DNA of 64,000 nt, taken from Ooceraea biroi (lineage: Eukaryota > Arthropoda > Insecta > Hymenoptera > Formicidae). Below the pieces are notes generated by a model that did no database searches, was not told the origin of the DNA, and saw only the letters and a list, made by a program, of their open reading frames with translations. Below, in pieces: positions 62,951 through 64,000 of this stretch. The position numbers were made by a program, and so were the translations under genes. Where the stretch lies: contig NC_039510.1 of assembly GCF_003672135.1 (NCBI RefSeq), forward strand, positions 806,001 to 870,000, given 5' to 3'. Within the stretch, counting starts at the first letter, position 1. Each line of letters begins with the position of its first letter.

Positions 62951-64000
62951 TCCTGCCTTTTCCCCTTACCCCAGAAATTTTGCGGAAATTCAGTACACAT
63001 CTCGTTCTCTATTATTAGCTTCTGTAATTCTGGCGCAACGACGCATCCAGCCACCGGATGAAGATCTTACACGAGCAGAATGCATCCTCGATTATTCCGG
63101 GAATTCTGCTCGGGCACTGGATACACTGCTAGAATTAATGGAACGCAAATTGCATGCGACGCAACTCGCGATTCTCGTTTGTGGAAATTAAAATGATCAC
63201 GATGTGAGTAAACGGACGTATTTAGCGATGATCCAGTTGATGTAATGAAAAGCAAGATCTGTCATGCACGCGAGTGTTTTCATTACGGTGAACACGCTTC
63301 TTGCTGCGGCTCAAGTACATATTCCTCTACATAGCAATAGTTTTTCTCATTAATTTTCTCGTAATCCTGATCTCCTAAGCAAACCTTAGGTCATTTATTG
63401 ACATTCTCTCGAGCATGTTTATCCCTATTACGACGATTAACGCTTACGCTCCGACCACGCAGAGCACAGAATAAAAATTTATATTTTTAATCATGTATCA
63501 TGCATAGTAGGCAACGTAAAAATGCGAACCATGGGGTTAATCCGACTGACATCCTCCTCGTTAATGGCATGACTCCTTTCCAGGAATCGCAGGGTATTTG
63601 CAGTAGATTCTGTTACCCTTGCACACTTTTGCACTGCCGCGTGTATCCGCGTAAGCAAATTTTTTTCCATGTAATTCGAGCGTAAGCACTTAAATGCTGA
63701 GCTGTTGGATACTACACTCTATCAATTTGTCTGAATATAAATTGATAACATCGGCGGACCGTTAACATAATTGCTTAAGCGCCACGTGTCGTCGGCAATG
63801 TTGCGCCAGTTCGTTTTAACGATCCCTGATGACGCTGATAACTGATAACTGTTAACTCCATCGCAATTTATTTAATCCCATTGTCCCTTTCCAAAATGTT
63901 CCCTCAATTACGTCCCGCGGCAGAGCGCTGAAACGGGTTACGCATCAGATTAACGAGGAGACAAGCGAGGAACATAAAGGATAGCAGAATGGATGAGTTC
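62951..64000. other. Upstream flank, nothing recognised
   Basis: Beyond the CpG-rich promoter block the DNA becomes AT-balanced. A plus-strand GTGAGT at 63204 is isolated. No exon or RNA gene is supported. Confidence 0.5.

Overview
The window is nuclear DNA from an animal, almost certainly an insect and probably a hymenopteran such as an ant. It has short coding exons with GT-AG introns, scattered GA/TC/GCT microsatellites, and plentiful CpG alternating with AT-rich stretches. There are no bacterial operons, no recognisable tRNA or rRNA, no CRISPR array, and no transposase ORF I could name. The organism assignment is an inference from style; species cannot be read from the sequence.

One protein-coding gene can be reconstructed completely. 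The alpha subunit of soluble (nitric-oxide-sensitive) guanylyl cyclase, the orthologue of Drosophila Gycalpha99B and vertebrate GUCY1A, lies on the minus strand from about 62.2 kb down to 36.8 kb. I join 11 coding exons whose splice phases all agree, giving 2115 nt and 704 codons plus stop. The order is N-terminal leader, heme-free H-NOX domain, H-NOBA/PAS domain, signalling helix and class III cyclase domain. The first coding exon (61507-61752) is separated from the second by an 11.5-kb intron. A further splice acceptor at 61809/61810 indicates a 5' UTR intron, and an upstream ORF sits in the leader.

Layout: 1-29.1 kb has no coding exon I can defend, but it holds several candidate transcription starts and leader exons (minus strand near 11.5 kb, plus strand near 22.7 kb), a long near-perfect hairpin at 19.25 kb, and several unsupported ORFs. 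At 29.1-29.9 kb a CpG-rich block ends in a perfect minus-strand splice donor, so it is probably the non-coding first exon of another gene whose coding exons I cannot identify. From 29.9 to 36.6 kb is intergenic DNA with a 277-bp MITE-like element. From 36.6 to 62.2 kb is the cyclase gene. Its introns hold a strong plus-strand candidate exon (44850-44941), long plus-strand ORFs, microsatellites and a tandem duplication. From 62.2 to 64 kb is the CpG-rich promoter area, with a possible divergent plus-strand donor.

Functionally, the alpha subunit pairs with a beta subunit not in this window to form the NO-activated enzyme that makes cGMP. The residues seen here (two metal-binding Asp, no heme-ligand His, no catalytic Asn) are what the alpha half of the heterodimer should contribute.
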